Positions 7,889-19,842 of a DNA stretch of 64,000 nucleotides are shown here, piece after piece. The stretch spans positions 186,001 to 250,000 of the forward strand of contig CAWUVK010000003.1 in assembly GCA_963926055.1 (NCBI GenBank). Reading direction: 5' to 3'. Position numbers and translations under genes: made by a program. Numbering within the stretch: position 1 is the first letter of the stretch; each line of letters begins with the position of its first letter. Under the pieces are notes generated by a model that was given only the letters and a program-made list of their open reading frames with translations, did not search any database and was not told where the DNA came from. The DNA is from CAJXJP01 sp963926055. Lineage in GTDB: Bacteria > Patescibacteriota > Gracilibacteria > BD1-5 > UBA6164.

Positions 7889-10432
7889 ATGTCTGAAAAT
7901 ACAAATACGCCATTAGACGATAATGGTGAACAAAATGAAGAACAATTAGAAATGGGAATTTCTCAATGAATGGTTTATGGATGAGATGAAGATAAATCTA
8001 TCAGATCTGAAATGGAATCATGTTATTTAGAATATGCTATGAGTGTTATCGTATCAAGAGCACTTCCAGATGTACGTGATGGGATGAAACCTGTTCATAG
8101 AAGAATTATGTATTCTATGCATGAACAATGACTCAGATCAAGTGCTAAATTTAGAAAATCAGCAACTGTAGTAGGGCATGTACTAGGGAGTTATCATCCG
8201 CATGGTGATTCATCTGTATATGAAGCTATGGTACGTATGGCTCAAAACTTTTCACTGAGATATCCACTCGTTCACGGTCAAGGGAATTTCGGTTCGATGG
8301 ATGGTGATTCAGCAGCTGCATATAGATATACGGAAGCTAAAATGACTAAATTAGCAGAATATTTACTTGCTGATATAGAAAAACAAACGGTAGACTTCAG
8401 AGATAACTTTGATGCAACAAAACAAGAACCTTCTGTTTTACCTACAAGATTACCAACTCTGTTAATGAATGGTGTTATGGGGATTGCTGTTGGTATGGCA
8501 ACAAACATTCCACCTCATAATTTAACTGAATTAATTCAGGCAATAAAATTTATTCTTTCATCAGCTGATACTTCAGATATTTCTGTTGAAGACTTAATGG
8601 ATTTTATAAAAGGACCGGATTTTCCAACTGGAGGTATAGTTTATGATAAAGAGGCATTACTCAAGGCATATTCTACTGGAAGATGATCAGTGGTAGTAAG
8701 ATGAGTAGCTAATATTGAAGAAGGAAAAAAATGAAGAAGTATTATTAACATTTCTGAAATTCCATATGGTCTTAATAAAGCGTCTCTAGTAGAAAAAATT
8801 GCTGATTTAGTAAGAGATAAAAAAATAGTTTGAATTTCAGATATAAGAGATGAATCAAACAAAGATGCAGTAAGAGTAATTATTGAAATGAAAAAGGATG
8901 CTTTTCCAAAGAAAATTCTTAATCAACTTTATAAATTATCTCAACTTCAAACAAGTTTTGGGTATAATATGGTAGGTTTATGAGAAAGAGGAAAACAACC
9001 AAGATTATTCAATTTAAAAGAATTCTTAGAAGAATTTATCGGACATAGAAAAGAAGTAGTAACAAGAAGAACTCAATATGAACTAAAAATTGCAGAAGCT
9101 AGAGCACATATTTTAGAATGACTTAAAAAAGCATTAGATCATATTGATGCAATTATCAAACTTATAAAAGCATCATCAAATAGAGATGAAGCTAAAGTAA
9201 ACTTAATGAATGATTTTTCACTTTCTCAAATTCAAGCAGAAGCAATTTTAGAAATGAAATTAAATAAATTAGCTGGATTGGAAAGACAAAAAATTGAAGA
9301 TGAATTAAAAGATAAACATATATTAATTGAAGATTTGAATGATATTTTAGTAAAACCTGAAAGAATCAATTTAATTATTCATGAAGAATTAGATGAAGTA
9401 GAAAATAATTTTGGTGATGAAAGAAAAACACAAGTAAATTCTTGAAAAGTAGGAGAATTTAATGCAAAAGATACGATTCCAAATGAAGAAGTTATTATTA
9501 CACTTTCTAAAAATTCATATATTAAAAGACTCAAAGCAAATTCTTTTAGAACACAAAGAAGAGGAGGAAAATGAGTAGCAACTTCTACAAGAGAAGATGA
9601 TGAAATTAGATTAATTGTCCCAACAAAAAATCATGATGATTTACTCTTTTTTACCACTCAAGGGAGAGTATTTCAACTTCCAGCTTACGAAATACCAGAA
9701 ACAACGAGAATTGCAAAAGGACAACCAATTATTAATTTATTAGGTTTACAAAAAAATGAAGAAATTTCAGCAATTTTAGATATTTCAGCAGCAGAAAATA
9801 AATATTTATTCTTTGTTACTAAAAATGGGATTGTAAAAAAATTAGAAATGGATGCTGTAAAAAATATTCGTTCTAATGGTCTAAAAGTTGTTGGTGTAAA
9901 AGATTGAGATGAATTAACTTGGGTAAAAACTACGAGTGGAGACGATCATATTTTTATCGCAACTCGTGAATGAAAAGCAATTCAATTTGAAGAAGGTGAC
10001 GTTCGTCCAATGGGAAGAGCTGCAGCCGGAGTAAAAGGGATTAATTTAAAATCTGAAGATAGTGTTATAGAAGTAGCAATTGTTTGAGAAGATAGAGAAT
10101 TTGTCTTTATTGTAACGGAAAACGGTATGTGAAAACTTACATGAATAGATGAATATAGAAATCAAAAAAGATGAGGAGCATGAGTAAAAGCGATGGCTAT
10201 GACTGCAAAAACAGGAAAACTTATTTCTGCAACAATGTTATCAAGCGAAGATAGAAAAACTACTGAAGTAATTTTAATTTCAAAAGCAGGACAAACGATT
10301 CGTATTGGACTCAAAGATATTAGAAAAACTTCAAGAGTAACTCAATGAGTTATTTTAACAAAACTCAAAAAATCAGGAGATAAAGTCGTGAGAGCCTCTT
10401 TAGTAAAAGAATCTGAAGAAGAAGAATTATAA
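7889..10432 (+). CDS. gyrA: DNA gyrase subunit A
   Basis: 847 residues through many TGA-glycines. N-terminal breakage-reunion domain: LEYAMSVIVSRALPDVRDGM, catalytic Tyr in AAAYRYTEAKM, and quinolone region HPHGDSSVYEAMVRMAQ with Ser and Glu at the positions where resistance changes occur, so it looks wild type. The C-terminal beta-pinwheel has the GyrA box QRRGGK-G (last glycine TGA, ~9557-9577), which separates gyrase from topoisomerase IV. gyrB is not in the window. A GC-clamped terminator follows. Confidence 0.96.
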
Positions 10433-10435
10433 AAT

Positions 10436-10475
10436 AAAAAAAAGTTCCCGGGAAATTTCCCGGGAACTTTTTTTA
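10436..10475. terminator. GC-clamped terminator with CCCGGG core (copy 1)
   Basis: AAAGTTCCCGGGAAA/TTTCCCGGGAACTTT hairpin with A and T runs on both sides, between convergent gyrA and the 1076-aa gene. The same stem recurs at 61288-61328 and 62373-62411. Confidence 0.85.
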
Positions 10476-13400
10476 TGCAGCTTTTTGAAAACCTGGTCAT
10501 GATATTTCAGAATAATTTTTTGTGTTTACCCAATGAAAATTCAAAGTTCCACTCTGCGTTAAAAATCATAATTCTACAAATTTTTGTCAGATATTTGATA
10601 AACCCGAAACAAAATTTCTTTTTTCATTGAGTTCGTTTTCACCATTTATTTGACGAATTTTTGACATATTTGTGTAATAGTCATTTGTATTTTCATCTCC
10701 AGTTGTTTTGTAGAGAATAAATTGTAAAAGATGATTAAACTCAGAAATATTTAAATAATCATTGTCAGTTGTCTCAATTTTACCAGTATCATTAAATTTA
10801 TCATCGTTTTTCATTAGAAATAAAAATTCTTCTCTATTATCCCAAACAAAATCGAGTCCTAATTTTTCTAGTTTTTGTTTTGTATCAATGAGATTTTTTA
10901 ATGCTTCAGGATTTTTTTCTACGGTTTGTTTTTCTTCCTGAGAAATTTCTATTTTTTCACCAGTTTGATAATTTATAATAGAAAAATTATTATTTACTGA
11001 TACATCAGGAATTTCATAGGTTAATCAAGCGTAAGAGTATGTTTTTTTATCTTCTTGAGTATTTATTCCTAATTCAGATTGAGAATCAATAGAATTGATT
11101 TCTTCGAGGAATTCTAAATTTTTATGCTCTAAATATCTTTCATTAAAAATTTCTGTTAATTTTTCATCTATATCATATTGTTGAGTAAATTCTTCTACAT
11201 CGAAATTTTGAAGCTCTTCTTCAACTTGTTTTTTATATGTTTCTTCGTCAAGAACTAAGTTTCATTCATTATCAGTTATTGTAGATGTTTTCATAATTGC
11301 TGCTTGAACTGACTGAATTTTATCTTCTTGATATTTATTTAATACTTTTTCAGCTTCTTTTTTTTCTTCTCCACTTAATCAAAGAGAATTAATATATATA
11401 TCAATTTCTCATCAAAATTTATCAAAATTTTTAATGAGTGTTTCACGAGATAATTCTGGATTAATTTCAGGTCAATTTATATTCTTTTGTATATCTTGTG
11501 AAATCGTATACAACTTTATATCTGAGAGTGTTTCTACAAGTTTATTTTTTTGATTTGCATTTAAATTAGTCATATTATTAATTTTTTCTATGAATAATTT
11601 TTTAGAATTTATATCAGTTTGTGTAAGTAAATTAATCAATTCTGTTATTTCTGCATTATTGATTTCAATTCATTCAACTGATAATTTTTGAATAAAGCTT
11701 TCTTCTAATTGAGTGAGTTTATTTTCTTCTGTCATTTGTTCAATATGATATGAAATCTTACTTTGAACTTCCATTAATGTTGATATTTTTTCATTTTGAT
11801 CACTAATACTTTTTACTATATTTTCTACTAGTTTTTTTTGAGAAGGTAAACATTCAAAACTTTTAGTTGATACTAAAATATCCATGATTTTTTGACGAAA
11901 TTTAGCATTACTATAGAGTGATTTAATAATATTATCATCATTACTACCTTTTCTTTTTTCTATACTTTCTATCGTGTATAACACAGATTCAAAATTTGGA
12001 AAATCAACAATATTAATAAAATTTTGAACGTCTTTAATTGGTTTTTTATCTATTACAATTTCAAATAAGAATGGATGTTTATTATATATTTCAGCAGGAA
12101 AAAAGTGAGCAAAATTTGCTCAAATTTCTGTATATAATAAAGCTTGAGCAATATTTTTATTTAATAAATTAAAAAACATAGGTCATAAAATTTTTCATCA
12201 ATTTTTTATATATTCTACTATTTGATATTCATAGTCATCAATATTTGATTCCAATAAAAAATTTGTAAGTTCATCTGCTAATTTTATATCATTAGGATTA
12301 TTTTTTATATTTCTTAATATAACATTTAACTCTTCTTTTGTTTTTGGAACTTCTTGTTTATAAACTATATTAGATATATATTCTGGTAATCCGTAACGAG
12401 CAGTTTCAGAGATATTATCTATAAATAATTTTTTTATATGACTATTATTATTAATTTCTGACTTTAGTTTATTTACAAAATGAGGTAATAAAATTTTTCA
12501 ACTTTTATCGGTATTAATTAACGCTATAATGAGTTCTTCGTTTTTACGCAAATCATCAACCGTATATCTATTAAGATCAATAATAGACAATTGAAATCTT
12601 TCTACTACTTCAGGAAACATTATTAAATCCTTATGTAATTGTGTAAATGCTAAAATTATACCTGAATCAAGAAGTTCTAATATTTTTGTAGGTTCAGTTA
12701 TATTTGGCACAGTACGGTTTAAGTTATTTTTTATAGTATTAATATCAATTGAATTATAATTTATACTATTTAATTCTCTAATACTATTTATATCAGTTAT
12801 TGATAACTCTATATTTCTTGCATCTTTTAAAATAGAATCTAAACTATATTCAGATAAGATTTCTCTTAATCATCTATCATCTCATATAGGAGAATCAACC
12901 AAATTATTTAATTGTTTTATCTGTTTTGTTCATAATTTTTTTGCAATAGTATCTATATTTAATTGTCATTTTGATGATAAAAGTGCGAAATAATTTGCTA
13001 ACTCATTTGAATTTATATCATTAATATTAATAGAATCATCTTTAATTTTTTGTTCAAATTCTTTTATTGAAATTAAGTAATTTCACTCTTTATTGTTATA
13101 TCATTTCAAATATTCATTATTAAATCATTTTTCTTCATTTCATAAAATTTTTGCAATAAGTCTATCTTGATAGACATTCACATCTTTTTTATCAGCTAAA
13201 TCTGCTATGTTTTCTTCATCTGTTCAAGCAAAGTTTCATTCTTCAAAATCTCAATACTCTTTATTTAAATGCTCCAAAATAACTTGAGCTTCATCAATAG
13301 AATACTCTGAGATATCTTTATTTAAAAATCATTCAACTTTATCAAGGGCTCAGTCTGTATCAGATCAAAATAAATTTTTAGTAAAATGATCCCAACCAGA

Positions 13401-13703
13401 TCAACTTGTATCTACTCATTCGTCATCAGCTAATTCTACGATATCTCATAATTCTAACATAATTGACATTCTTTCTTTTTTTGAAAATTCTCTTCCGTGA
13501 TCGAGAGAACTTTTTATTGTTCATCTTAATTCATCATATTCTTCTTCAAAACGTTGATACATTTCATGATCTTTTCATAAATCATCTTTCACATTTTCCA
13601 TTATGAGTTTAGCTTCGTTCAAATATGACTTTACTTCATTCTCAATTTTTTGGGATGATTTAGAAGCTTCAATTTGAGCTGTGAGGAAAGTTTCAGATGC
13701 CAT
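10473..13703 (-). CDS. Large unrecognised helical protein (1076 aa)
   Basis: 1076 residues through many TGA-glycines, starting MASETFLTAQIEASKSSQKI and ending SEISGPGFQKAA at TAA 10473. No signal peptide, membrane segment or lipobox is visible. Composition is dominated by E, K, I, N, D, L; secondary structure looks helical throughout, with short repeated-looking amphipathic segments (for example IEKRKGSNDDNIIKSLYSNA). No nucleotide-binding, protease or transferase motif was recognised. It stands alone between gyrA (convergent) and alaS (divergent, 138-bp shared upstream region). Probably cytoplasmic and lineage-specific; scaffold or contact-associated roles are guesses only. Confidence 0.75.
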
Positions 13704-13831
13704 AATTGTTCTAATAAGTATTATTTTTATTTATTCTATCACATTATGAAGGAAAATTCAAAAAATTACTAAGTGCTTCTTGAAATTGTTGAAATATCTA
13801 TATAATGGCTTTATTAAAATAAAATTAAATA

Positions 13832-13837
13832 TATAAA
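13832..13837 (+). promoter_or_regulatory. TATAAA box 4 nt before alaS start
   Basis: Fits the leaderless arrangement seen at rpoA, recA and rplY. No Shine-Dalgarno is present. Confidence 0.35.
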
Positions 13838-13841
13838 ATTT

Positions 13842-15650
13842 ATGAAATTTAGTTGTAACGAAATAAGAGAAAAATTTTTAAAATTCATGGAAACTAAAGG
13901 GCATTATATCACAAAATCTGCTCCTTTAATTCCTGAAAATGATGCATCAGTTTTATTCAATGTAGCGGGTATGCAACCGATGGTTCCATATCTTTTAGGT
14001 GAAGCTCATCCAAAAGGAAAAAGAATTGCAAATTCACAAAAATGTGTAAGAACCAATGATATCGAAGAAGTTGGAGATGATTCTCATTTAACATTTTTTG
14101 AAATGTTAGGGAATTGGTCACTGTGAGATTTTTTCAAAGAAGAATCGATTGCTTGGTCGTATGAATTTTTAACTTCTTCTGATTGGTTAAATTTAGATCC
14201 AAAATATATTGCTGTAACTGTTTTTGAGGGTGATGAAGATGCTCCTAGAGATGAAGAAGCTGCTAATATTTGGAAAAAAGTAGGAATGCCAGAATCAAGA
14301 ATTTCATATTTAGATAAAGCTGAAAACTGGTGGGCTGCAGGAGATACTGGACCATGTGGACCAGATTCTGAAATTTTTTACTGGGTTGGAGAATGAGAAC
14401 CAAAAGCTGATTCAAATGTTGCTAACGACGAAGATAACTGGATGGAAATCTGGAATAATGTATTCATGGAATATATCAGAGATGAAAATGGAAAATTATC
14501 TTCTCTTCCAAATAAAAATATCGATACAGGAATGGGATTAGAAAGAATTACAGCAACACTTAATGGTGTAAAATCTGTATATCAAACTGATGCATTTTCT
14601 GACGTTTTAGAAAAAATTAAATCTCTTGTTTGAGAAGAAAATTATAACGAAAGATGAGCAAGAATTATAGCAGATCACGTAAGAATGGGAACACATATTA
14701 TTGCTGATGGAATTGTTCCAAATAATGTTGATCAAGGGTATATTTTGAGAAGACTACTTAGAAGATCTATCAGAGAAGCGTATAAAATGAATTACGAAGA
14801 AAATATTTTAGTAGAAATATCTAAAATGTTTGTAAATAAATTTAAAGATATTTATGACTCAGTAAAAAATAATGAAGAAACTATTTATACTGAGTTACAA
14901 AAAGAAGAAGAAAAATTTGCGAAAACATTAAAATCTGGGTTAAAAGAATTTGATAAATTACTCAAAGGTTTTGAAATTGCTTTCGAAAGATCAGGAAAAA
15001 AAATCGATACAATTGCAGGTCCAAAAGCTTTTAAACTCTATGATACATACGGATTTCCTTTAGAAATGACTGTTGAATTAGCAACAGAAAAAGGATATAA
15101 AGTTGATGAAGACGGTTTTGCAAAAGCATTTGAAGAACATCAAGCAAAATCTAGAGCAGGGTCTGAAAAGAAATTTGCATGAGGACTTGCTGATGATTCG
15201 CAAGCGACAACTCAACTTCATACTGCAACTCACTTAATGCTTGCTTGACTCAATCATGTTTTAGGTGGATGAGTTCATCAAAAAGGTTCAAATATTACTC
15301 CTGAAAGATTACGTTTTGATTTTAATGCTGATGGAAAAGTTCAAAGAGATTTACTTGATAAAGTAGAAGAATTTGTAAATGAAGCAATAAATGATGAAAC
15401 ACAAGTAACGGTTACAAATATGCCAAAAACTCAAGCTATGGAAGAATGAGTTGAGGGATCATTTTGGGAAAAATATCCAGATGAAGTAAAAGTATATTCT
15501 ATGGTTGGGAAATCAGGAAAAGTTTATTCACGTGAACTTTGTGGTGGACCACATGTAGAAACAACTGCTGGAATGGGAACGTTTAAAATTAAAAAAGAAG
15601 AAGCATCAAGCTCTGGTGTAAGAAGAATAAAAGCTGTATTACAAAAATAA
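13842..15650 (+). CDS. alaS: Alanyl-tRNA synthetase, C-terminal domain missing
   Basis: 602 residues against ~870 in E. coli. Catalytic class II domain (FLKFMETKGHYITKSAPLIP, NVAGMQPMVPYLLG, DTGMGLERI), tRNA-recognition domain (DHVRMGTHIIADGIVPNNVD) and editing domain (HTATHLM near 15220 and CGGPHV near 15543, the zinc-binding HxxxH and C...H set) are complete. The oligomerisation/C-Ala (DHHA1-like) domain is absent, since TAA follows shortly after SSSGVRRIKAVLQK. TATAAA ends 4 nt before the ATG. Confidence 0.95.
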
Positions 15651-15685
15651 TAAAAAAACTATAGAAATTTTCTATAGTTTTTTTT
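15651..15685 (+). terminator. Terminator after alaS
   Basis: AAAAAACTATAGAAA/TTTCTATAGTTTTTT hairpin with terminal T run. Confidence 0.85.
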
Positions 15686-15762
15686 AACATAAAATTATTC
15701 TTCTGCTTTACAATATTCTCAAATCTTTATAATAAAGAACAATTATTCACTGAAAAAATAAA

Positions 15763-16749
15763 ATGTTTTCAAATAAAGTAAATATTACCACAATTGGTTG
15801 AGGAACTGGAACATATAATGTATTGTCATGATTAAGAAATAATTCAAGTTACAATCTTGCTGCAATTGTCACAATGAGCGATAGTGGTTGAAGTACAGGG
15901 ATGCTTCGTGATGAATTTGGAGTATTGCCACCTGGGGATATAAGAAGAGCGATTCTCGCGCTTTCTACTGAGTCTGAAATTTTAAGAAAACTTTTTGAAT
16001 ATAGATTTGATAAAGAATCTTCAGTTTCTGGTCATACTGTTTGAAATTTACTGCTTACAGCTTTGGCTGATATTACAGGGAATTTTTGAGATGGAATAAA
16101 AGAAATTAATAAAATGTTTAAGGTAAATGGAAAAGTTATTCCAGTTACTATGGAACAATCAAATCTTTGTGTAGAATTAGAAAATGGTTTAAAAGTATGT
16201 GGAGAATCAAATATAGATGTGCCAGAACATGATGGAAATCTTCGTATTGAAAATGCTTATTTAGAACCAGAAGTAAAAGCAAATCAAGTTGCAAAAAACG
16301 CGCTAGAAAATTCTGATATAATAGTTATAGGTCCAGGGGATTTATATACTTCAATTATACCAAATTTGCTTGTAAAATGAGTAGCAAAATCTATTAAAAA
16401 AAGTAATGCAAAAGTAATATACTTTTGTAATATCATGACAAAGAAATGAGAAACAACAGGATTTGAAGTGAAAGATTTTATAGATGTTATCGAAAAATAT
16501 TTATGAAAATGAGTTTTAGATTACGTGGTAGTAAATAACTGAAACATTTCTGATTATATGGTAAAAAAATATCATGACTCAGAATGAAAAAAACCAGTAA
16601 AATTGAAAGATAAACAAATAAAGGAATTTAAAAATGCAAAATATAAAATCATAGAAAGAGATATGCTTCATGAACAAGATTTTGTCAGACATAGTTCGAA
16701 AAAAATAGCGTCAATTATAGATGATTTAGTTGATGGTTGGATAAAATAA
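15763..16749 (+). CDS. YvcK/CofD-family gluconeogenesis factor
   Basis: 328 residues. N-terminal Rossmann start VNITTIGGGTGTYNVLSGLR (three TGA-glycines), then MSDSGGSTGMLRDEFGVLPP and GDIRRAILAL, the signature of the YvcK (GlmR) branch rather than of true CofD; IVIGPGDLYTSIIPNLLVKG is the second family block. In Bacillus the homologue binds UDP-GlcNAc and steers carbon into cell-wall precursors, which would fit the GlmU-like enzyme and MurA in this window. Confidence 0.88.
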
Positions 16750-16785
16750 AAAAAGTATTTTCATAATTGAAAATACTTTTTTTAT
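16748..16785. terminator. Terminator between the yvcK and GST-like genes
   Basis: AAAAAGTATTTTCA/TGAAAATACTTTTT hairpin, symmetric, between convergent genes. Confidence 0.85.
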
Positions 16786-16794
16786 TTTACTTAC

Positions 16795-17397
16795 TTAAAT
16801 ATTTTTTATAACTTTTTCATCAGATTTTGGAAAAGCATTTGGAATATATTTATTAACAAATTTTTCTGACCAATCAGAAATTTCAGATTCTATATCAAGT
16901 TTAGTTGTTGTTACAACTCATAGAATACTTATATAAATATCTCAAATTGATAATGAATCTCAAACAAGAAATTCTTTTTCTCACAATTCTTGAGAAATCA
17001 TTCATATTTTTTGTTTTACTTGATTCAATATTTCATCTTCTCTTTGTTGAGATAGTTCTATAAGTCCAAATTTTTTCATATAAACTTCACGAAGTGAATC
17101 AAAAATATTATCTACCAGAGTAGTCATATTATAAACTATTATTTTTTCTTGTAGCGACTTTGGTAAAATGTCATTTTGTGGATATTTTTCATTTATATAT
17201 TCTATAATTTTCCAACTATCATAAATTTGTATTCCATTATCGTCTATTGCTGGAATTTTACCAGTTTTTGAAACTTGTAAAAATTCTTCACTTTTATTTT
17301 TTAAATCGACACTTACACTTTCGTATTTCACTGATTTTAAATCTAATACAGCTCTTATTTTAGCTACGTGAGGTGAATTCAAACCATAAATTATCAT
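16795..17397 (-). CDS. Glutathione S-transferase-like protein
   Basis: 200 residues. Thioredoxin-fold N-domain: MIIYGLNSPHVAKIRAVLDL, cis-proline KTGKIPAIDD, then DSWKIIEYINEKYP. Helical C-domain with VGDSLSIGDIYI matching the GST G-D-x-x-S-x-A-D capping motif. The active-site position is Ser-Pro-His rather than a Cys. Glutathione metabolism is not expected in this lineage, so the substrate is open. A TGA-blind reading would lose the last 70 residues. Confidence 0.8.
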
Positions 17398-17493
17398 ATA
17401 TTTATTTATAAGTAATATAAAATAGTAATATAAATATATGTAATATACTTAATGCAAACTTAATTTACTATAAAAAGTATAGTAAAAATTTTT

Positions 17494-17682
17494 TTATAAC
17501 TCATCTAATAAATTTTCTAATTTTTCTAATTCTTTCGTATCTTCTTTGAGTTCTCCATTTTTTTCAGCTTCTTCGAGTTTCTTTTTTGCTTCATCTTGAG
17601 CCTTTTTCATATCACGTACATATTTTCTCACTTGCGCTGGAGTCATACGTGCATTTGAACCAGCAGGGGCAAATTCTGACAT
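17494..17682 (-). CDS. Small charged protein of unknown function
   Basis: 62 residues, beginning MSEFAPAGSNARMTPAQVRK and ending in a charged helix of K/E/L. No TGA. It lies 17 bp downstream of recR on the same strand, the place where ybaB often sits, but it has no resemblance to YbaB. Length and context suggest a real gene; function unknown. Confidence 0.6.
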   Translation of the reverse strand: MSEFAPAGSNARMTPAQVRKYVRDMKKAQDEAKKKLEEAEKNGELKEDTKELEKLENLLDEL

Positions 17683-17699
17683 AATAATTAAATTATAAT

Positions 17700-18308
17700 T
17701 TAAACTTCTCTTCTTTCTTTTAACGCATTCATAAGCGTGACATTGTCAGCATATTCTATATACCCAGAAGATAATCATCTACTCAGACGAGTCAATGTTA
17801 CTTTATGTTTTATTTTTCTTTTTTCTATTTCTTCTTTTATATAATTTATAGTAGCTTCTCATTCGATATTTGGATTCATAGAAAGGATAAGTTCTAAATT
17901 TCTATCAGCATCGATAATTCTACTAAATAAACTTTCAAAGTTTAAATCTCAAATAAATACTCAATTAATAGGAGAAATAGCACCTCATAATACATGATAT
18001 TGTCCTGTAAATCATCCAGATTGTTCGATGGTAAGTAAATCTAAATATTCTTCAACAACTGCAATTAAGAGAGGATTTCTATTTTTTGAAGTACAAATAT
18101 TACAAATTTTTTGTCAAACATCTGTAAGTCCATGACAATTTTCACACGATCCAACTTTATTTTTTATATTTTTAATATCATTTGATAAATTTTCCACAAA
18201 ATTTGGATTTGAATTGAGTAAAAAAAAGGCAAGTTTTGTCGCCCTATTTTCTCAAATTCCAGGTAAATATCATATAGATTGTATTAATCTTTTTAGTGCT
18301 TCTGGCAA
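17700..18308 (-). CDS. recR: Recombination mediator protein RecR
   Basis: 202 residues. Helix-hairpin-helix near the start (SIGYLPGIGENRATKLAFFL), C4 zinc finger (CENCHG...CNIC), Toprim acidic site (IAVVEEYLDLL), and Walker-B-like end. No ATG is available in frame before the TAA a few codons upstream; TTG at 18306-18308 (MPEALKRL) is the best start, ATT just before it is the alternative. RecR loads RecA with RecF/RecO; those are not in the window. Confidence 0.88.
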
Positions 18309-18330
18309 AATGAATTATATTATTATGTAA

Positions 18331-18424
18331 GTCTCCCTTTTTTAAAGGGGAGATGTCCCTAGGACAGAGGGGATATTATTTTTTCCTTTTTAATAAAAAG
18401 TGGCCGATAGGCCGGATGGGGGCA
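18331..18424. repeat. GC-rich palindromic repeat element, copy A
   Basis: About 94 bp with markedly higher G+C than its surroundings, packed with small palindromes: TCTCCCTTT..AAAGGGGAGA, GTCCCTAGGAC and GGCCGATAGGCC followed by GGATGGGGGC. On the opposite strand its end reads CCCATCCGGCC..GGCCACTT, matching copy B at 40411-40457 (CCCATCGGC..GCCACTT). It sits in the gap upstream of recR and downstream of ftsL. Probably a miniature mobile or REP-like element. Confidence 0.55.
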
Positions 18425-18485
18425 TAAATTTATTTTCTACAAAAAATTCTATAAAAAAAACAAGATATTGCAAGCAATTCTTGTT

Positions 18486-18836
18486 TTAATAATTATATAC
18501 GTAATTTACTCATTCTTGAATTACTAAATAATCTGGATTTTCAGCTTTTTCCATCATTTGTAAATCTGCATCGCTACGAATATTTCATAGACTTTCTAAT
18601 TCAGCAATTTTTACATCAAGTAATTCTTTTTCAAGTTTTAATTGTTGCATTTGAATATCAAGTTTTTGAATACTTGTACCTTTTGTTGCATTTACATTTA
18701 TGATCCAAACATAATACAGTAGGAGAACTGAAATGAATGACAACATAATTATGTAGGTAGTTTGTACTCAAACTTGAAATTTTTCTTTTTCTTGTTTTCT
18801 TCTTGAGTAGAAGTTATTCTTTAAGTTTGTAGTCAT
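18486..18836 (-). CDS. FtsL/DivIC-like cell-division membrane protein
   Basis: 116 residues: short basic cytoplasmic tail, one membrane segment (YIIMLSFISVLLLYYVWIIN, residues ~28-47), then a coiled coil rich in K/Q/L (LDIQMQQLKLEKELLDVKIA) and a short outer part. This topology plus position 40 bp downstream of rsmH, as in the division-cell-wall cluster (mraW-ftsL), points to FtsL. Sequence similarity within this family is always weak. Confidence 0.65.
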
Positions 18837-18876
18837 TACTTTAGGATTCACGTTCGCTAGAGTTAGGAGGTAACAA

Positions 18877-19842
18877 TTAGGAGTTTTTTACTGCGGGAGT
18901 GATTTTTTCAGCAAGTCTAGCTTTTGCACTACGACTTCTTGAATTTTGTTTTATTTCTTCAGGTGTAGGAAGAATCGGTTTTTTTGTTAATATTTTTAGC
19001 GACTTTTTATGTCCACAACTACAAATCAAATCATCACATATACAATCTTTGGTTTCTTTTTTAAATATCTGTTTTACTAATCTATCTTCGAGAGAATGAA
19101 ATGATATAACAAATATTTTTCCTCATTTTGTAAGTAGATCTAAAGAATCTTGAATAGAAGTTTCAGCAAAATCTAACTCTTTATTTGTCTCTATTCTCAA
19201 AGCTTGGAATATACGAGTTTTTACTCTTGGATGTTTTGAAATAGTTTCTATGATTTCTACGAGATCATCAGTGGTTTCAAAAGGCTTCTTTTTTCTTTGG
19301 TGAGAAATGGCTTGCGCAATTTTTTCTGCCAAAGGTTCTTCTCAATATGTTTTGAAGATGTCTATAAGTTGATCTTTTCTGTAGACATTTACGACAAATG
19401 ATGCAGGTTTTCAACTTGTAGCATCAAAACGCATATCAAGTGGACCATTTGCTCTAAAGCTAAATCATCTGTCTGCTTCATCAATATGAAGAGAGGAAAG
19501 TCATAAATCATAATAAATTCCTGTGATTTCAAAGATATTTCTATCAGCTAACTCTTGTTTCAAATTTACAAAATTTGAATTTATTAAAATAAGTTCTACT
19601 TTATTATCAGCATTTACTGATTCTAATCTTTCACGAGCCAGTTTTAAATTTCTTGTATCTGCATCAAATCCAATAAATATATCTCAAGGATTCATTTTTT
19701 GGATTATTCCAGCAGCATGTCATCACATACCTAAAGTACAATCTACAACTATATTTTGTTTATTTTTAAAGATCTCAATGCTTCAAATTAATTCTTCGTA
19801 TAAAACAGAAATATGTTTATCGGCAATATTTTCAATGTTCAT
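18877..19842 (-). CDS. rsmH: 16S rRNA m4C1402 methyltransferase RsmH (MraW)
   Basis: 321 residues. HISVLYEELI start region, SAM motif DCTLGMGGHAAGI (two TGA-glycines), GIYYDLGLSSLHIDEADRGF and LDMRFDATSGKPASF, then RTNKELDF-like ETNKELDFAE and the terminal FKKETKD. N4-methylates C1402 in the decoding centre. First gene of a dcw fragment with ftsL. TACAAT ends 3 nt before the ATG. Confidence 0.93.

Noticed and set aside
7889..10432. Runs of in-frame TGA suggesting that gyrA, alaS, pheT, tsaD and others are pseudogenes
   Set aside because: Every TGA checked in conserved motifs replaces a family glycine, and frames are otherwise intact. This is recoding, not decay.
10436..10475. CCCGGG (SmaI) palindromes as cloning scars
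   Set aside because: They lie in terminators between native genes with A and T runs on both sides; a repeated natural element is simpler.
17494..17682. Calling the small gene downstream of recR YbaB/EbfC
   Set aside because: It is only 62 residues and lacks any YbaB-like pattern; position alone is not enough.
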